Of a stretch of DNA of 64,000 nt, positions 1-9,131 are shown piece by piece. Under the pieces are notes generated by a model. That model was not told the origin of the DNA. It saw only the letters and a list, made by a program, of their open reading frames with translations, and ran no database searches. Every line of letters starts with the position of its first letter. Within the stretch, counting starts at the first letter, position 1. Source of the stretch: Kineosphaera limosa NBRC 100340. Its GTDB lineage: Bacteria; Actinomycetota; Actinomycetes; Actinomycetales; Dermatophilaceae. Where the stretch lies: NCBI RefSeq assembly GCF_000298215.1, contig NZ_BAHD01000035.1, forward strand, positions 1 through 64,000, given 5' to 3'. The translations under genes were made by a program, and so were the position numbers.

Positions 1-1788
1 GCCGCGCACGAGCGCCGCCGCCGTCAGCCAGCGGCGCAGCGCCTCCTCCCCCGCGTCCAGCGTGGGCCGGTCGAGCGCGGCCCAGGCGTCCAGCAGTAGC
101 CCGGCCGCATAGCCGCCCTCGACCACCGGTTCGGCACCGGGTGTGGCGATGACCAACGACGGGGTCGGCGGCACGTGATCCAACACCTCCCCAGAGCCCG
201 AAGTGCGAACCGGCACCCCCGGGAAGGCCCGCCCCAACTCCTCGGCGGTGCGGCGCGCCCCGACCGTGCTGCGCCGCAGGTTGCGGCTGCCGCACTCGGG
301 GCAGGCCCATTGCCGCGATTCCAGGCCGCACGTCGCGCAGGTCGGAGCGCCGTGCGCCGCGCCGACGGCCAACGGACCGTGGCAGGCCTCGCATCGGGCG
401 CGCTCGCGGCAATGCGCGCAGGACAGCGATGGCAGGTAGCCGCGGCGGGGCACCTGCACGAGCACCGGGCCGCGCGTCAGCGCCTCGCGGGCAGCACGCC
501 ACCCCGAGGAGGGCAGATGGGCGCGCACCGCCGGCCCGTCCCGCTCCTCCTCCTGGCCCTGCCCGGCCACATGCACCCGAGCGCAGAGCCGCCGCCGGGT
601 GGCGGGCTCAGGGACGATCTCACGCAGCCGCCCGGTCGCCACCAGTTGCTGTACCGCGACCGACCGGGCGAAACCGCCGGTCAACACAGCCCCACCGGCC
701 TGCTCGGCGCGAGTCAGCAGGACGTCACGGACGTGCGCGTAGGGAGCGCGCGGCTCGGCGTGCAGGTCGTCGCCGTCGTCCCACCAGGCCCACAGGCCGG
801 GGTCGCGGACCGGCGCGAAGGCCGCCGCCCGCGTGCCGACGACGCACCGCACATGCCCGCGCAGCAGCGACAGCCACGCGGTGTACCGGGCCTGCGGCCC
901 CTGATCGGCGGTGAGCCGCACATGCCGGCCCGCCCCCAACCGGGCGGTCAGCGCCACATCCACCCGCTGCACGTCCCGGTGGTCGGGCACGACGATGACC
1001 GCGCCCCGCCCGGAGGCGAGCGTCGCCTCAGCGGCCGCGGCAAGCGCCTGGGGCCAGCCGCCGGCGTCGATCGGCAGTGCGCTCCACGCCGCCGCCGGTG
1101 ACTCCCCCGCCTGCAGTCGGCGCAGGAAACTCGGCCCCGCCGGATAGGCGCCCCACGGGCCGGGGTCGACATCCGCCGGCCCCTGCGCCACGTCAGTGGG
1201 CGGCTCGTCCCCCTCCTCTGCGGGCACGCGCGCCTCGGGCGGGCACGCCTTCTCGGCACGGGCGTGGCGCGGTGGGATCGCCAGGCGCAGCACATCGGCG
1301 CGCGTGCCGGCCTGGGAGGCGGCCAGCGCCTCGGCCAGGCTCGCCAACGCCGGGGTGAGCACGGCATCGGCGCCGATGACCCGCCGGATCGGGCTCAGGC
1401 GCCCGCCATGCTCGGCCTCCGGCACGCGTTCGAGCACGTACCCGGTGACCTCTTGCCCGGCGAACCGCACCTTGACCCGCACCCCGGGTCGGACGAGATC
1501 GTCGAGCACCCGCGGCACGAGGTATTCGAAGGGCCGATCCAGGTGCGCCGGCACGACATCGACGAGCAGCCGCGCGACCGGCAGCGTCGCCGCCAACTCC
1601 TGCGACGACGGCAACATGTGCCCGTTGACCTGGGCGCCCCCCGGCGCTCCAGCGCCCCCACGCCCACTGCCCCCGCGCCCGGTGCGCTCATGCACCTGGA
1701 CCCCGGGCAACGTCAGCGCGTCGACCTCACCCGCGCCGCAGGAGCGCGCAGGAGTCTGCGCGCCCTCGTGATCCGCTGCCGTGGCCAT
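1..1788 (-). CDS. priA: Primosomal protein N' (PriA), degenerate actinobacterial type; C-terminus cut by the window edge
   Basis: The reading frame is open from the ATG at 1788 to the left edge (596 codons, no stop), so the end of the gene lies outside. PriA acts in restart of stalled replication forks. Residues about 68-130 resemble the N-terminal fork-binding domain (PVARLLVDV, then FEYLVP). Around residues 455-505 there are four CxxC-type pairs (CAHC, CEAC, CATC, CPEC), the zinc-binding region of PriA. No Walker A GxGKT is visible where the helicase core should begin, and the DEEH box is replaced by DDGDD, as is usual for actinobacterial PriA, so it probably does not unwind DNA. It follows metK after a strong hairpin, so it may have its own promoter. 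An Ala/Gly-rich N-terminal stretch of about 60 residues precedes the conserved part, so the true start could be further in. Confidence 0.9.
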   Translation of the reverse strand, partial: MATAADHEGAQTPARSCGAGEVDALTLPGVQVHERTGRGGSGRGGAGAPGGAQVNGHMLPSSQELAATLPVARLLVDVVPAHLDRPFEYLVPRVLDDLVRPGVRVKVRFAGQEVTGYVLERVPEAEHGGRLSPIRRVIGADAVLTPALASLAEALAASQAGTRADVLRLAIPPRHARAEKACPPEARVPAEEGDEPPTDVAQGPADVDPGPWGAYPAGPSFLRRLQAGESPAAAWSALPIDAGGWPQALAAAAEATLASGRGAVIVVPDHRDVQRVDVALTARLGAGRHVRLTADQGPQARYTAWLSLLRGHVRCVVGTRAAAFAPVRDPGLWAWWDDGDDLHAEPRAPYAHVRDVLLTRAEQAGGAVLTGGFARSVAVQQLVATGRLREIVPEPATRRRLCARVHVAGQGQEEERDGPAVRAHLPSSGWRAAREALTRGPVLVQVPRRGYLPSLSCAHCRERARCEACHGPLAVGAAHGAPTCATCGLESRQWACPECGSRNLRRSTVGARRTAEELGRAFPGVPVRTSGSGEVLDHVPPTPSLVIATPGAEPVVEGGYAAGLLLDAWAALDRPTLDAGEEALRRWLTAAALVRG

Positions 1789-1861
1789 GTCGAACTTTGT
1801 ACCCCAGAGCACCGACAAGAGTCGCTAGCCTCCGCTGTCCCCCGCCGACAGTTGCGAAAGC

Positions 1862-1895
1862 GCTCGGGGTTGCGGTGACAACCGCAACCCCGAGC
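1862..1895 (-). terminator. Strong stem-loop between metK and priA
   Basis: A perfect 15-bp stem (GCTCGGGGTTGCGGT and its complement) closes a 4-nt loop 41 nt after the metK stop. There is no clear U-tract, which is common for actinobacterial terminators. It probably ends or attenuates the upstream transcript before priA. Confidence 0.7.
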
Positions 1896-1935
1896 AACAG
1901 GCAGAACAGTGGAGATGAGCGAAGGGGACAGCGCG

Positions 1936-3150
1936 TCAGCCGACGGCGCGCTGCAGCTCCTCGACCTTGTTGGTGCGCTCCCACGTGAAGGCGTTGACCA
2001 GGGAGCCGGCGCTGGTGCGGCCGAAGTGGCCGTAGGCGGCGGTCGGCTGGTAGATCGGGCGGAGCAGGTCGAGCTCCTCGATGATCGCGGCCGGGCGCAG
2101 GTCGAAGACGTCGGCGATGGCCTTCTGGATGGCGTCCAGCGGCTTGGTCTCGGTACCGAAGGTCTCGATGTAGAGACCGACGGGCTGCGCCTTGCCGATG
2201 GCGTAGGCGACCTGCACCTCGCAGCGGCGGGCCAACCCGGCGGCGACGACGTTCTTGGCGACCCAACGCATCGCGTACGCGGCAGACCGGTCGACCTTCG
2301 AGGGGTCCTTGCCGGAGAAGGCGCCACCACCGTGGCGGGCCATGCCGCCGTAGGTGTCGACGATGATCTTGCGGCCGGTCAGGCCCGCGTCGCCCATCGG
2401 GCCACCGACGACGAACTTGCCGGTCGGGTTGACGTACAGCTTGTAGTCGTCCTGGTCGAGCTGCACTCCGGAGTCGCGCAGATCCTCCAGCACCGGCTTG
2501 ATGATGTACTGCTCGACGTCGGGCTGCAGCAGAGCCTCGAGGCTGACGTCCTCGGCGTGCTGCGTGGACAGCACGACCGCGTCCAGACGCACCGGCTTGT
2601 CGCCGTCGTACTCGACCGTCACCTGGGTCTTGCCGTCGGGGCGCAGGTAGGCCATCTGGCCGGACTTGCGCACGGCCGTGAGGCGCTCGGCGAGGCGGTG
2701 CGCCAGGTGGATCGGCAGCGGCATGAGCTCGGGGGTCTCCGAGCTGGCGTAGCCGAACATGAGGCCCTGGTCGCCGGCGCCCTGCTTGTCCTTGGGGTCG
2801 ATGCCGCCGGTGCGGTTCTCGTAGGCGGTGTCGACGCCCTGGGCGATGTCGGCGCTCTGCTCCCCGATCGACACCTCGACGCCGCAGGTCTTGCCGTCGA
2901 AGCCCTTGACCGAGGAGTCGTATCCGATGCCGATGATCGTCTTGCGCACGATGCTGGGGATGTCGACGTAGCCGGTGGTGGCGACCTCGCCGGCCACGTG
3001 CACGAGGCCCGTGGTCACCATCGTCTCGACCGCGACCCGCGCGTGCGGGTCCTGGGTGAGCATGGCGTCGAGGATGCCGTCGCTGATCTGGTCGCAGATC
3101 TTGTCGGGGTGACCCTCGGTGACGGACTCGGAGGTGAACAGGCGGGACAC
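1936..3150 (-). CDS. metK: S-adenosylmethionine synthetase
   Basis: The enzyme makes S-adenosylmethionine from methionine and ATP in the cytosol. The 404-residue product has the family's usual length. It begins [17 protein letters not shown], with the ATP-binding GHPDK near residue 14. [10 protein letters not shown] (about residue 125) and the glycine-rich [16 protein letters not shown] (about 273-288) are the two MetK signatures. The GTG at 3150 is chosen because CAGGAG sits just upstream and the conserved N-terminus begins there; an in-frame start 24 codons earlier would add residues not seen in the family. It lies 160 nt after coaBC on the same strand. A TAGAGT box at 3221-3226 (minus strand) might be a -10 element, but no good -35 was found. 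Confidence 0.97.
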   Translation of the reverse strand: MSRLFTSESVTEGHPDKICDQISDGILDAMLTQDPHARVAVETMVTTGLVHVAGEVATTGYVDIPSIVRKTIIGIGYDSSVKGFDGKTCGVEVSIGEQSADIAQGVDTAYENRTGGIDPKDKQGAGDQGLMFGYASSETPELMPLPIHLAHRLAERLTAVRKSGQMAYLRPDGKTQVTVEYDGDKPVRLDAVVLSTQHAEDVSLEALLQPDVEQYIIKPVLEDLRDSGVQLDQDDYKLYVNPTGKFVVGGPMGDAGLTGRKIIVDTYGGMARHGGGAFSGKDPSKVDRSAAYAMRWVAKNVVAAGLARRCEVQVAYAIGKAQPVGLYIETFGTETKPLDAIQKAIADVFDLRPAAIIEELDLLRPIYQPTAAYGHFGRTSAGSLVNAFTWERTNKVEELQRAVG

Positions 3151-3310
3151 TAAGACTCCTGAAGCGAAAACGGATGGACCGGTTCCGTCGCCGACAGGCG
3201 GACGGCGGACAACCTCGCCCACTCTAGCGACGTCGCCAGGTCGCCTGTCGCCCGCCCAGAAGCTGGATGGTCAGCGCGGGAGTGCCGCAAGAGACGGCGC
3301 TAGGCCGCGA

Positions 3311-4651
3311 TCAGGGAGCGAGCAGCTGCTGTACCGCATCCCACACGCCGGCTGCGATGCTCGCCTTGGGGGCAGGGCCGATGGTCACCGGCTCCGCGGT
3401 CGAACCGGCCACGAGCACATGCACCGTCGATTCGTCCTTGCCGAACGTCACATCGCGCCCGACCTCGTTGGCGATGAGCAGGTCGCATCCCTTTCGGGCG
3501 AGCTTGGCGCGGGCGTGGTGCAGCACGTCGCCCTCGTCGTCGCCGGTCTCGGCGGCGAACCCGACGATCACCGGCCGCGCGGTGCCGCGCTCGCGGCGGC
3601 GCTGCACGAGGGCGGCCAGGATGTCGGGGTTGCGGGTGAGCTCGATGACCGGAGCATCGTCCTCGTGCCCGGGTGCGTGGGTCTTCTTGATCTTGGCGTC
3701 GACGTACTGCTTGGGACGGAAGTCGGCGACGGCGGCCGCCATGACGAGCACGTCGGCGTCGTCGGCGCGGGCCGTCATCGCCTCGGCCAGGTCCAGCGCG
3801 GACTCCACGGGTACGACCTGCACCCCTGGCGGCGCGGGCAGCGACACGTTCGCGGCCACCAGCGTGACCTGCGCGCCCCGCTCGGCGGCCACCTGCGCCA
3901 GGGCCAAACCCTGCTTACCGGAGCTGCGGTTGCCCAGAAAACGGACCGGGTCCAGGGCCTCGCGGGTGCCGCCCGCGCTGATGACGACGCGCAGCCCGGC
4001 CAGCGTGGGCTGGGGAACGGCGTACAGGGCCGGCTGATTGGCGTGGGTCGTTCCTGCAGGCCCGCCCGGGGCGGTGTCGCCGCCCGGCGCCGCGCCCGCG
4101 CCGGCGTCGAGGCTCGGATCTGACTGGCCGAGGATCTGCAGGCAGACCGTGTGGATCTCCTCCGGCTCCGGCATCCGCCCGGGCCCGGTGTCAGCGCCGG
4201 TCAGGCGCCCGGATGCGGGCTCGATGACGTGCACGTTGCGGGAGCGCAGCCGGGCGATATTGGCCACGGTCGCGGGGTGCTGCCACATCTCGGTGTGCAT
4301 CGCCGGCGCGAGGACCACCGGCCCGTGGGCGGTGAGCAACACGTTCGTCAGCAGGTCGTCGGCCAGCCCGGTCGCGGCCTTGGCGATGAGATCGGCGGTG
4401 GCGGGGGCGACGACGACGAGATCGGCCTCCTGCCCCAGACGCACGTGGCGCACCTCGTGCACGTCGTCGAAAACGTTGGCGGTCACCGGCTTGCCCGAGA
4501 GCGCCGACCATGTCGGTGCCCCCACGAACTTCAGGGCGGAGGCGGTCGGCACGACGGTCACGTCGTGGCCGGTCTCGGTGAGCCGACGCAGCAGCGATGC
4601 CGCCTTGTAGGCGGCGATGCCGCCCCCGACGCCGAGGACGATCCGGCTCAT
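3311..4651 (-). CDS. coaBC: Bifunctional phosphopantothenoylcysteine decarboxylase / phosphopantothenate-cysteine ligase
   Basis: This two-domain flavoenzyme makes 4'-phosphopantetheine for CoA synthesis. The N-terminal CoaC half starts with the FMN-binding GGGIAAYKA and carries PAMHTEMW; actinobacterial proteins commonly have His in this motif where the E. coli enzyme has the catalytic Asn. A Gly/Ala/Pro-rich linker (about residues 178-205) joins it to the CoaB half, which opens with ISAGGTREALDPVRFLGN and NRSSGKQG. The length (446) is somewhat above average because of the linker. It follows rpoZ by 21 nt and is probably in one transcript with gmk and rpoZ. Confidence 0.96.
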   Translation of the reverse strand: MSRIVLGVGGGIAAYKAASLLRRLTETGHDVTVVPTASALKFVGAPTWSALSGKPVTANVFDDVHEVRHVRLGQEADLVVVAPATADLIAKAATGLADDLLTNVLLTAHGPVVLAPAMHTEMWQHPATVANIARLRSRNVHVIEPASGRLTGADTGPGRMPEPEEIHTVCLQILGQSDPSLDAGAGAAPGGDTAPGGPAGTTHANQPALYAVPQPTLAGLRVVISAGGTREALDPVRFLGNRSSGKQGLALAQVAAERGAQVTLVAANVSLPAPPGVQVVPVESALDLAEAMTARADDADVLVMAAAVADFRPKQYVDAKIKKTHAPGHEDDAPVIELTRNPDILAALVQRRRERGTARPVIVGFAAETGDDEGDVLHHARAKLARKGCDLLIANEVGRDVTFGKDESTVHVLVAGSTAEPVTIGPAPKASIAAGVWDAVQQLLAP

Positions 4652-4672
4652 CGCGCGCTCACCGCCGGGCGC

Positions 4673-4936
4673 TCAGGCCTCGACGGGGGTGGAGGTCAGC
4701 AGCCGCTCGTTGATCTCACGCAGCGCCACCGACAGCGGCTTCTCGTGGATCTGGGTCTCTACCAGCGGGCCGACGTACTCCAGCAGGCCCTCGGAGAGCT
4801 GGCTGTAGTAGGCGTTGATCTGACGGGCGCGCTTGGCCGAGTAGATGACCAGCGCGTACTTGCTGTCGGCTACGTCGAGCAGTTCGTCGATCGGCGGGTT
4901 GGTGATGCCTTCGGGCTGGGCGATGGTGCCGGACAA
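4673..4936 (-). CDS. rpoZ: DNA-directed RNA polymerase omega subunit
   Basis: The omega subunit binds and stabilises the beta' subunit of RNA polymerase. The 87-residue product starts with the typical actinobacterial [18 protein letters not shown] and contains [16 protein letters not shown] and [13 protein letters not shown]. The start is taken as TTG at 4936 because the conserved protein begins exactly there and AGAAGG lies a few bases upstream; a longer frame to 5137 overlaps gmk and is not conserved. It lies between gmk (5 nt upstream) and coaBC, the usual actinobacterial order. Confidence 0.94.
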   Translation of the reverse strand: MSGTIAQPEGITNPPIDELLDVADSKYALVIYSAKRARQINAYYSQLSEGLLEYVGPLVETQIHEKPLSVALREINERLLTSTPVEA

Positions 4937-4941
4937 GATGT

Positions 4942-5532
4942 CTACCTTCTGGTCTGTGCGGGTGAACCCGTCAATGATACGAGCTCTTCGGCTGCGCGCT
5001 GAACATCGTCGTTGACGATGACGCGATCGAACTCCTGCGCGGCGGCCAACTCGACCCGGGCCGTCGCCAGCCGGGTCGCGCGTTCCTCCGCCGTTTCGGT
5101 GCCCCGCCCGACGAGTCGACGCTCCAACTCTTCCCAACTGGGTGGGGCGAGAAAGACGAACAGGGCTTCGGGCATCGTCTCACGAACCTGCCGCGCGCCC
5201 TGCAGGTCGATTTCCAGCAGCACCGAGTGGCCCTTGCGCAGGGCCTTCTCCACCGGAGAGCGCAGGGTGCCGTAGCGGGCCCGGCCGGCCCACTCGAGAA
5301 AGTCACCGGCCGCTACGCGCTCGGTGAACTCGTCCTCGGTGAGAAAGCGGTAGTGCAGCCCGTCGACCTCACCGGGGCGCGGCGGCCGGGTGGTGGCGGA
5401 GATGGACAGCCAGATGTCGGGGCAATGGGCGCGAATCCACGCGGCCACGGTGCCTTTCCCGACGGCCGTAGGCCCGGCGAGCACGACGAGGCGTGACCGG
5501 CCCGGGGCCTGCGATTCCGACGATCCCGACAC
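4942..5532 (-). CDS. gmk: Guanylate kinase
   Basis: It phosphorylates GMP to GDP with ATP. The product of about 196 residues has the P-loop [10 protein letters not shown] near its N-terminus, followed by [16 protein letters not shown] and [10 protein letters not shown] (GMP binding), then [21 protein letters not shown]. The GTG at 5532 gives the normal length and leaves 40 nt after mihF. No clear ribosome binding site is visible there, and in-frame starts as far up as 5619 would overlap the mihF end, so the start is uncertain. It belongs to the mihF-gmk-rpoZ-coaBC set. Confidence 0.93.
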   Translation of the reverse strand: MSGSSESQAPGRSRLVVLAGPTAVGKGTVAAWIRAHCPDIWLSISATTRPPRPGEVDGLHYRFLTEDEFTERVAAGDFLEWAGRARYGTLRSPVEKALRKGHSVLLEIDLQGARQVRETMPEALFVFLAPPSWEELERRLVGRGTETAEERATRLATARVELAAAQEFDRVIVNDDVQRAAEELVSLTGSPAQTRR

Positions 5533-5572
5533 TGAGCCGCAAACCAGCGATGGGGTGCGCAGCGCTGCGATC

Positions 5573-5890
5573 TCAGGCCTCGCCGAAACGGTCGAGCAGC
5601 GCGGCGATCTGGTTGGCACCCAGACCCCGCACGCGGCGCGTCTCGGAGATGCCGACCTCTTCCATGATCTGGCGCGCGCGGACTCGACCGACGCCGGGCA
5701 TGGACTCCAGCAGCGAGGAGACCTTCATCTTGCCGATCACTTCGTTGGTCTTGCCCTCCTTGATGACGGCGGACAGAGAGCCTTGGGAAGACTTCAAGCG
5801 GTTCTTGACAGCCGCGCGCTCGCGGCGGGCGGCGGCGGCCTTCTCGAGTGCTTCCGCGCGCTGCTGCGGGGTCAGCTGGGGTAGGGCCAC
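5573..5890 (-). CDS. mihF: Integration host factor, actinobacterial type
   Basis: MihF is a small nucleoid-associated DNA-binding protein of actinobacteria, not related to the E. coli IHF fold. The 105-residue product shows a charged N-terminal helix (RAEALEKAAAARRERAAVK) and the helix-two-turns-helix-like PGVGRVRARQIMEEVGI near residues 66-82. It starts at GTG 5890 with AGGAGA five bases upstream. A likely promoter lies about 80 nt upstream. It heads the mihF-gmk-rpoZ-coaBC group. Confidence 0.95.
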   Translation of the reverse strand: MALPQLTPQQRAEALEKAAAARRERAAVKNRLKSSQGSLSAVIKEGKTNEVIGKMKVSSLLESMPGVGRVRARQIMEEVGISETRRVRGLGANQIAALLDRFGEA

Positions 5891-6198
5891 GGTGTCTCCT
5901 AGGTCTGGCTCGTCGGGCCGTCGTAGTGGTCGCCTCGCAACCGTCGGCCCCGGCCTTGGCCGGTTCTGACGAACCTAGCGACCAGCGGGGTTGTGCGCAA
6001 CGACAGATCGGAGAATATGCGACAAGCTGCCCGAGCGGGGCGCAAGTCGCCAACCTGGTGCAATGTGTCGGCGAACGGACGTCGGGGGCCCACCAACGGC
6101 ACCCGTGACGAGCCCCCCGGAGTCGCCCGAATCGCCCAGAATGCCTGGGGTCGCTACGGGATCGCGCGGGAGGATACGACCGGATATCGCGGCGAGAC
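5891..6198. other. Intergenic stretch between the pyr operon and mihF
   Basis: This 308-nt gap follows the chorismate mutase gene and holds the mihF leader and promoter candidate. No conserved small ORF, RNA or clear terminator was recognised in the rest. Confidence 0.5.
5972..6000 (-). promoter_or_regulatory. Probable sigma-70 type promoter of mihF
   Basis: On the minus strand TTGCGC and TAGGTT are separated by exactly 17 nt, a good match in spacing and first bases to the housekeeping promoter. It would give a 5' leader of roughly 75 nt. Confidence 0.4.
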
Positions 6199-6501
6199 TC
6201 AACCCTCTTGGTCGGCGATCGCGCGGTGGTGACGGATGACTTCCTCGACGACGAACGCGAGAAACTTCTCGGCGAACGCGGGGTCGAGGTCGGCGCTTTC
6301 GGCCAGGGCTCGTAGGCGAGCGATCTGCTGGGCTTCGCGGTCGGGGTCGGCAGGCGGTAGGCCCTGCTGGGCCTTGAGGTGCCCGACGCGTTGGGTGCAG
6401 CGAAAGCGCTCGGCCAGGAGGTACACCAGGGCCGCGTCGATGTTGTCGATGCTGGCGCGCAAGTCGAGCAGTTCGGCCGGCGGGTCCGCGGGTGCGCTCA
6501 T
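6199..6501 (-). CDS. Chorismate mutase (monofunctional AroQ type)
   Basis: It converts chorismate to prephenate for phenylalanine and tyrosine synthesis. The 100-residue all-helical product has LLDLRASIDNIDAALVYLLA, ERFRCTQRVGHLKA and LPPADPDREAQQIARLR, the pattern of the small single-domain AroQ subgroup; Arg, Lys and Glu/Gln residues in these helices form the active site. The ATG at 6501 overlaps the pyrF stop (ATGA), so translation is coupled to the pyrimidine operon. An aromatic pathway gene as the last gene of a pyr operon is uncommon; the aro genes are over 30 kb away. It could respond to pyrimidine status through the shared transcript, which is inference. Confidence 0.9.
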   Translation of the reverse strand: MSAPADPPAELLDLRASIDNIDAALVYLLAERFRCTQRVGHLKAQQGLPPADPDREAQQIARLRALAESADLDPAFAEKFLAFVVEEVIRHHRAIADQEG

Positions 6502-7367
6502 GCGAGCTCCTCGGCGAGTCGCGTGCTGGTTCGTCGTGCGGCGTCGCGCAGCTGCGCGACGTCGGGGCCGGCGCCCAGCACCTCGCGGCTGCTGGCGGCC
6601 AGGATCGCTGCGCGGGCGGTCCCTACGGCCGCGGCGAGGTCGGAGCCGGAGCCGCCCTGGGCACCGATGCCCGGGGCCAGCAGCGGGCCGTTGGCGGCGC
6701 TCAGGTCGAGGTGCAGGCGGCGGACGTCGTCGGCGACCGTGGCCCCGACCACCATCCCGACGCTGCCCAGCAGGTGTTTCGCGCGGGCGACGGCGTTGTC
6801 GGCCGTGACACCAGCGACGATCTCCGCGGCCACGCTGCCCGGTGGGGCCGCGCCGTCGTGGGTCGGCGGAGCGCTGGCGTGCTGCACCCGCTGGCCCTCG
6901 GGATTGGAGGTGAGCGTGAGGACGAACACACCGCGGTCGTTGGCGGTCGCCAGGTCGAGGGCGGGGCGCAGCGACTCGTAGCCGAGATAGGGCGAGACCG
7001 TGATGGCGTCGACGCTCAGCGGCCCGTCGGCCAGATAGGCCTGCGCGTACCCGGTCATCGTCGAGCCGATGTCGCCGCGCTTGACGTCGAGCAGGCACAG
7101 GGTGCCGGCGTCGCGCAGTCCCGCGATGACGCGCTCGAGCACCCCGATGCCGGCGGCTCCGTGGCGCTCGAAGAAGGCCGACTGCGGTTTGACGCAGGCC
7201 AGGTTGCCGCCGAACGCCTCCACGCACCGCAGCGAAAAGGTCTCCAGCCCGGCCACGTCGTCGTCCAGCCCCCAGGCCGACAGCAGTCCGGCGTGCGGGT
7301 CGATGCCGGCGCACAGCGGCCCGTGCTGGGCCATGGCGGCGCTCAGCCGTTCACCGAAGGTGCTCAC
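6498..7367 (-). CDS. pyrF: Orotidine 5'-phosphate decarboxylase, type 2
   Basis: It performs the last step of UMP synthesis, decarboxylation of OMP. At 289 residues it is of the longer, mycobacterial type 2 class. CAGIDPH lies near residue 20, CVKPQSAFFE near 58, and the catalytic DVKRGDIGST near 94-103; SPYLGYESL and the C-terminal APGIGAQGG (phosphate binding) complete the barrel. It starts with GTG at 7367, overlapping the pyrD stop (GTGA), and its stop overlaps the chorismate mutase ATG. Confidence 0.95.
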   Translation of the reverse strand: MSTFGERLSAAMAQHGPLCAGIDPHAGLLSAWGLDDDVAGLETFSLRCVEAFGGNLACVKPQSAFFERHGAAGIGVLERVIAGLRDAGTLCLLDVKRGDIGSTMTGYAQAYLADGPLSVDAITVSPYLGYESLRPALDLATANDRGVFVLTLTSNPEGQRVQHASAPPTHDGAAPPGSVAAEIVAGVTADNAVARAKHLLGSVGMVVGATVADDVRRLHLDLSAANGPLLAPGIGAQGGSGSDLAAAVGTARAAILAASSREVLGAGPDVAQLRDAARRTSTRLAEELA

Positions 7368-9130
7368 CGGCGGCCACCCGGCGCAGCCGTCGCCGGCCCC
7401 GAGGCGCGCGAGTCATCGGCTCTCGCGCGGATTGCGGGGCCACCAGAGCCACCGGCTCCGGCAGGGCCCGCGGCAGTCGCCGTTGCGCTGGCACCGGGTG
7501 GCGGGGGTGTTCCAGACGCCCCTGCGCCGGTGCCGCCTCGCCCAGGGGTGGATCGAAGGCTCGTCACGCCGGGCACGCGCTGGTGGGCGATGCCGACGAC
7601 GTCAGCGGGTGAGGCGACGCCTCGGCTGCGCAGTTCCTCGCTCAGTTCGTCACGCACCCGCACGGGCGCGTGCGGGTCGTTGAAGATCGCGGTGCCGACC
7701 TGCACAGCGGTGGCGCCGGCGGCCAGGAACGTCAGCGCATCCCGCCCGGTGCGGATGCCGCCGACCCCGACGATGGGGCGCTTGGGCACCACGCCGGCCT
7801 GCATGGCGGCGTAGACCTGCCACACGGCGCGCAGGGCGGTCGGGCGGATCGCCGGGCCGGAGAGACCGCCGGTGATGCCGGCGAGCGCGGGCCGCAGCGT
7901 GACCGGATCGATCTCCAGACCCAGGGTGGTGTTGATCATCGTCAGAGCGTCGGCGCCGGCGTGCACGGCCGCCCGGGCGATCTGCACGATGTCGGTGACG
8001 TCGGGGCTGAGCTTGACCAGGATCGGGATGCCGGGCGGCACCTGGGTGCGCACGCGGTCGATGACCTCGGTGGTGGCGGCGGGGTCGCACGCAAACACGA
8101 GCCCGCGGTTGGCGACATTGGGGCAGGAGATGTTGATCTCGACCCCGACGCAGGCGTCGAACGCGGGGCTGTTGACCAGCGTCTTGGCGACCTGCGCGAA
8201 CTCGCGGGGGTCGTTGCCGGCGATCGAGACGATGACGCGGGCGCCGTTCGTCATCAGCCACGCGAGGTCCTTCTCGACGAACGCCTCGATGCCCGGCCCC
8301 TGCAGGCCGATGGAGTTCAGCATGCCGCTAGGCGTCTCGGCCATCCGCGGCGTCCCCCGGCCCGAGCGCGGGTCGGCCAGCACGGTCTTGGTGACGAACG
8401 CTCCCAGCGTCGAGATGTCGAAGAAGCGGTGCAGCTCGACGCCGTTGGCGGCGCAGCCGGAGGCCGTCATCACCGGGTTCGGCAGGCTCAGCGGCCCGAG
8501 CACGGTGGTCAGGTCGACCTTGCCGCCGGGCTGCAGCGTGCGCGGCAGCGGCGGGACCGACGCCGGACCGAGCCCGGAGGCGGGCGGCACGCCCTGTTCG
8601 TCTCCGCCGCCGGAGCCCTGAACCGGGCTCTTTCCGGCCGAGGGGGTGGTGGCGGCGCCTCCGATCGCGGAGTTGCCGCCGGCCGCGGCACTGTGCCCGG
8701 CCGCGCCACCCGGCGCGCTCGACGTGCCACCCTCAGCCCGTCGGCCCGGCGTGGGGCCGGCTGCCCGGCTGCTGGCGTCACCGCGGGGCGCCTGCGTCTC
8801 CGGTTTGGGGGCGTTGACGATGATGGGCGGGGTAGCGGCCCCGTTGCGCTCGACCGGGCGCGCCGGCGCAGCGCCGGGCGAGACGCTCTCTCCGGCTCGC
8901 CCCGGCTGCCCGGGGCGACTGGCCTGCTGCGCGGCCCGGTTGGCCTGTGGCGCTGGCCGGTTGGCCTGCGCGGGGCGGTTGGCCTGCTGCTGCGCACCGG
9001 GCTGAGCCGACGAATCGGGCGACGGCGTCGCCGGACGCGCACGATCGCCCTCCGACTGCCCGTCCGGCGTGGCGAGCCCCTCCGGCGTGCCCTCGGGGGC
9101 CTTCGGCTCGTTCTTCTTGCGGCCGAACAT
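7364..9130 (-). CDS. pyrD: Dihydroorotate dehydrogenase, class 1B catalytic subunit, with long low-complexity N- and C-terminal tails
   Basis: The core (about residues 203-520) oxidises dihydroorotate to orotate with FMN. It shows PLSLPNPVMTASG, the active-site Cys of class 1 enzymes in INISCPNVANRG, LVKLSPDVTDI and GVGGIRTGRDAL. Class 1B enzymes work with PyrK, encoded just upstream, and pass electrons to NAD+. The protein is 588 residues against about 300-310 normally. Residues 1-200 are rich in Pro, Ala, Gln, Gly and Arg with repeats of the type QANRPA, and about 65 similar residues follow the core. The start at 9130 is one base from the pyrK stop and the pyrD stop overlaps the pyrF start, so both tails appear to be translated. 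Their role is unknown. Confidence 0.93.
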   Translation of the reverse strand: MFGRKKNEPKAPEGTPEGLATPDGQSEGDRARPATPSPDSSAQPGAQQQANRPAQANRPAPQANRAAQQASRPGQPGRAGESVSPGAAPARPVERNGAATPPIIVNAPKPETQAPRGDASSRAAGPTPGRRAEGGTSSAPGGAAGHSAAAGGNSAIGGAATTPSAGKSPVQGSGGGDEQGVPPASGLGPASVPPLPRTLQPGGKVDLTTVLGPLSLPNPVMTASGCAANGVELHRFFDISTLGAFVTKTVLADPRSGRGTPRMAETPSGMLNSIGLQGPGIEAFVEKDLAWLMTNGARVIVSIAGNDPREFAQVAKTLVNSPAFDACVGVEINISCPNVANRGLVFACDPAATTEVIDRVRTQVPPGIPILVKLSPDVTDIVQIARAAVHAGADALTMINTTLGLEIDPVTLRPALAGITGGLSGPAIRPTALRAVWQVYAAMQAGVVPKRPIVGVGGIRTGRDALTFLAAGATAVQVGTAIFNDPHAPVRVRDELSEELRSRGVASPADVVGIAHQRVPGVTSLRSTPGRGGTGAGASGTPPPPGASATATAAGPAGAGGSGGPAIRARADDSRASGPATAAPGGRR

Positions 9131-9131
9131 G

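Noticed and set aside
1909-3153. A 414-codon plus-strand frame opposite metK
   Set aside because: It mirrors metK codon for codon and has no family motif.
3151-3310. SAM riboswitch upstream of metK
   Set aside because: The 160-nt leader was read for SAM-type conserved cores and none was recognised.
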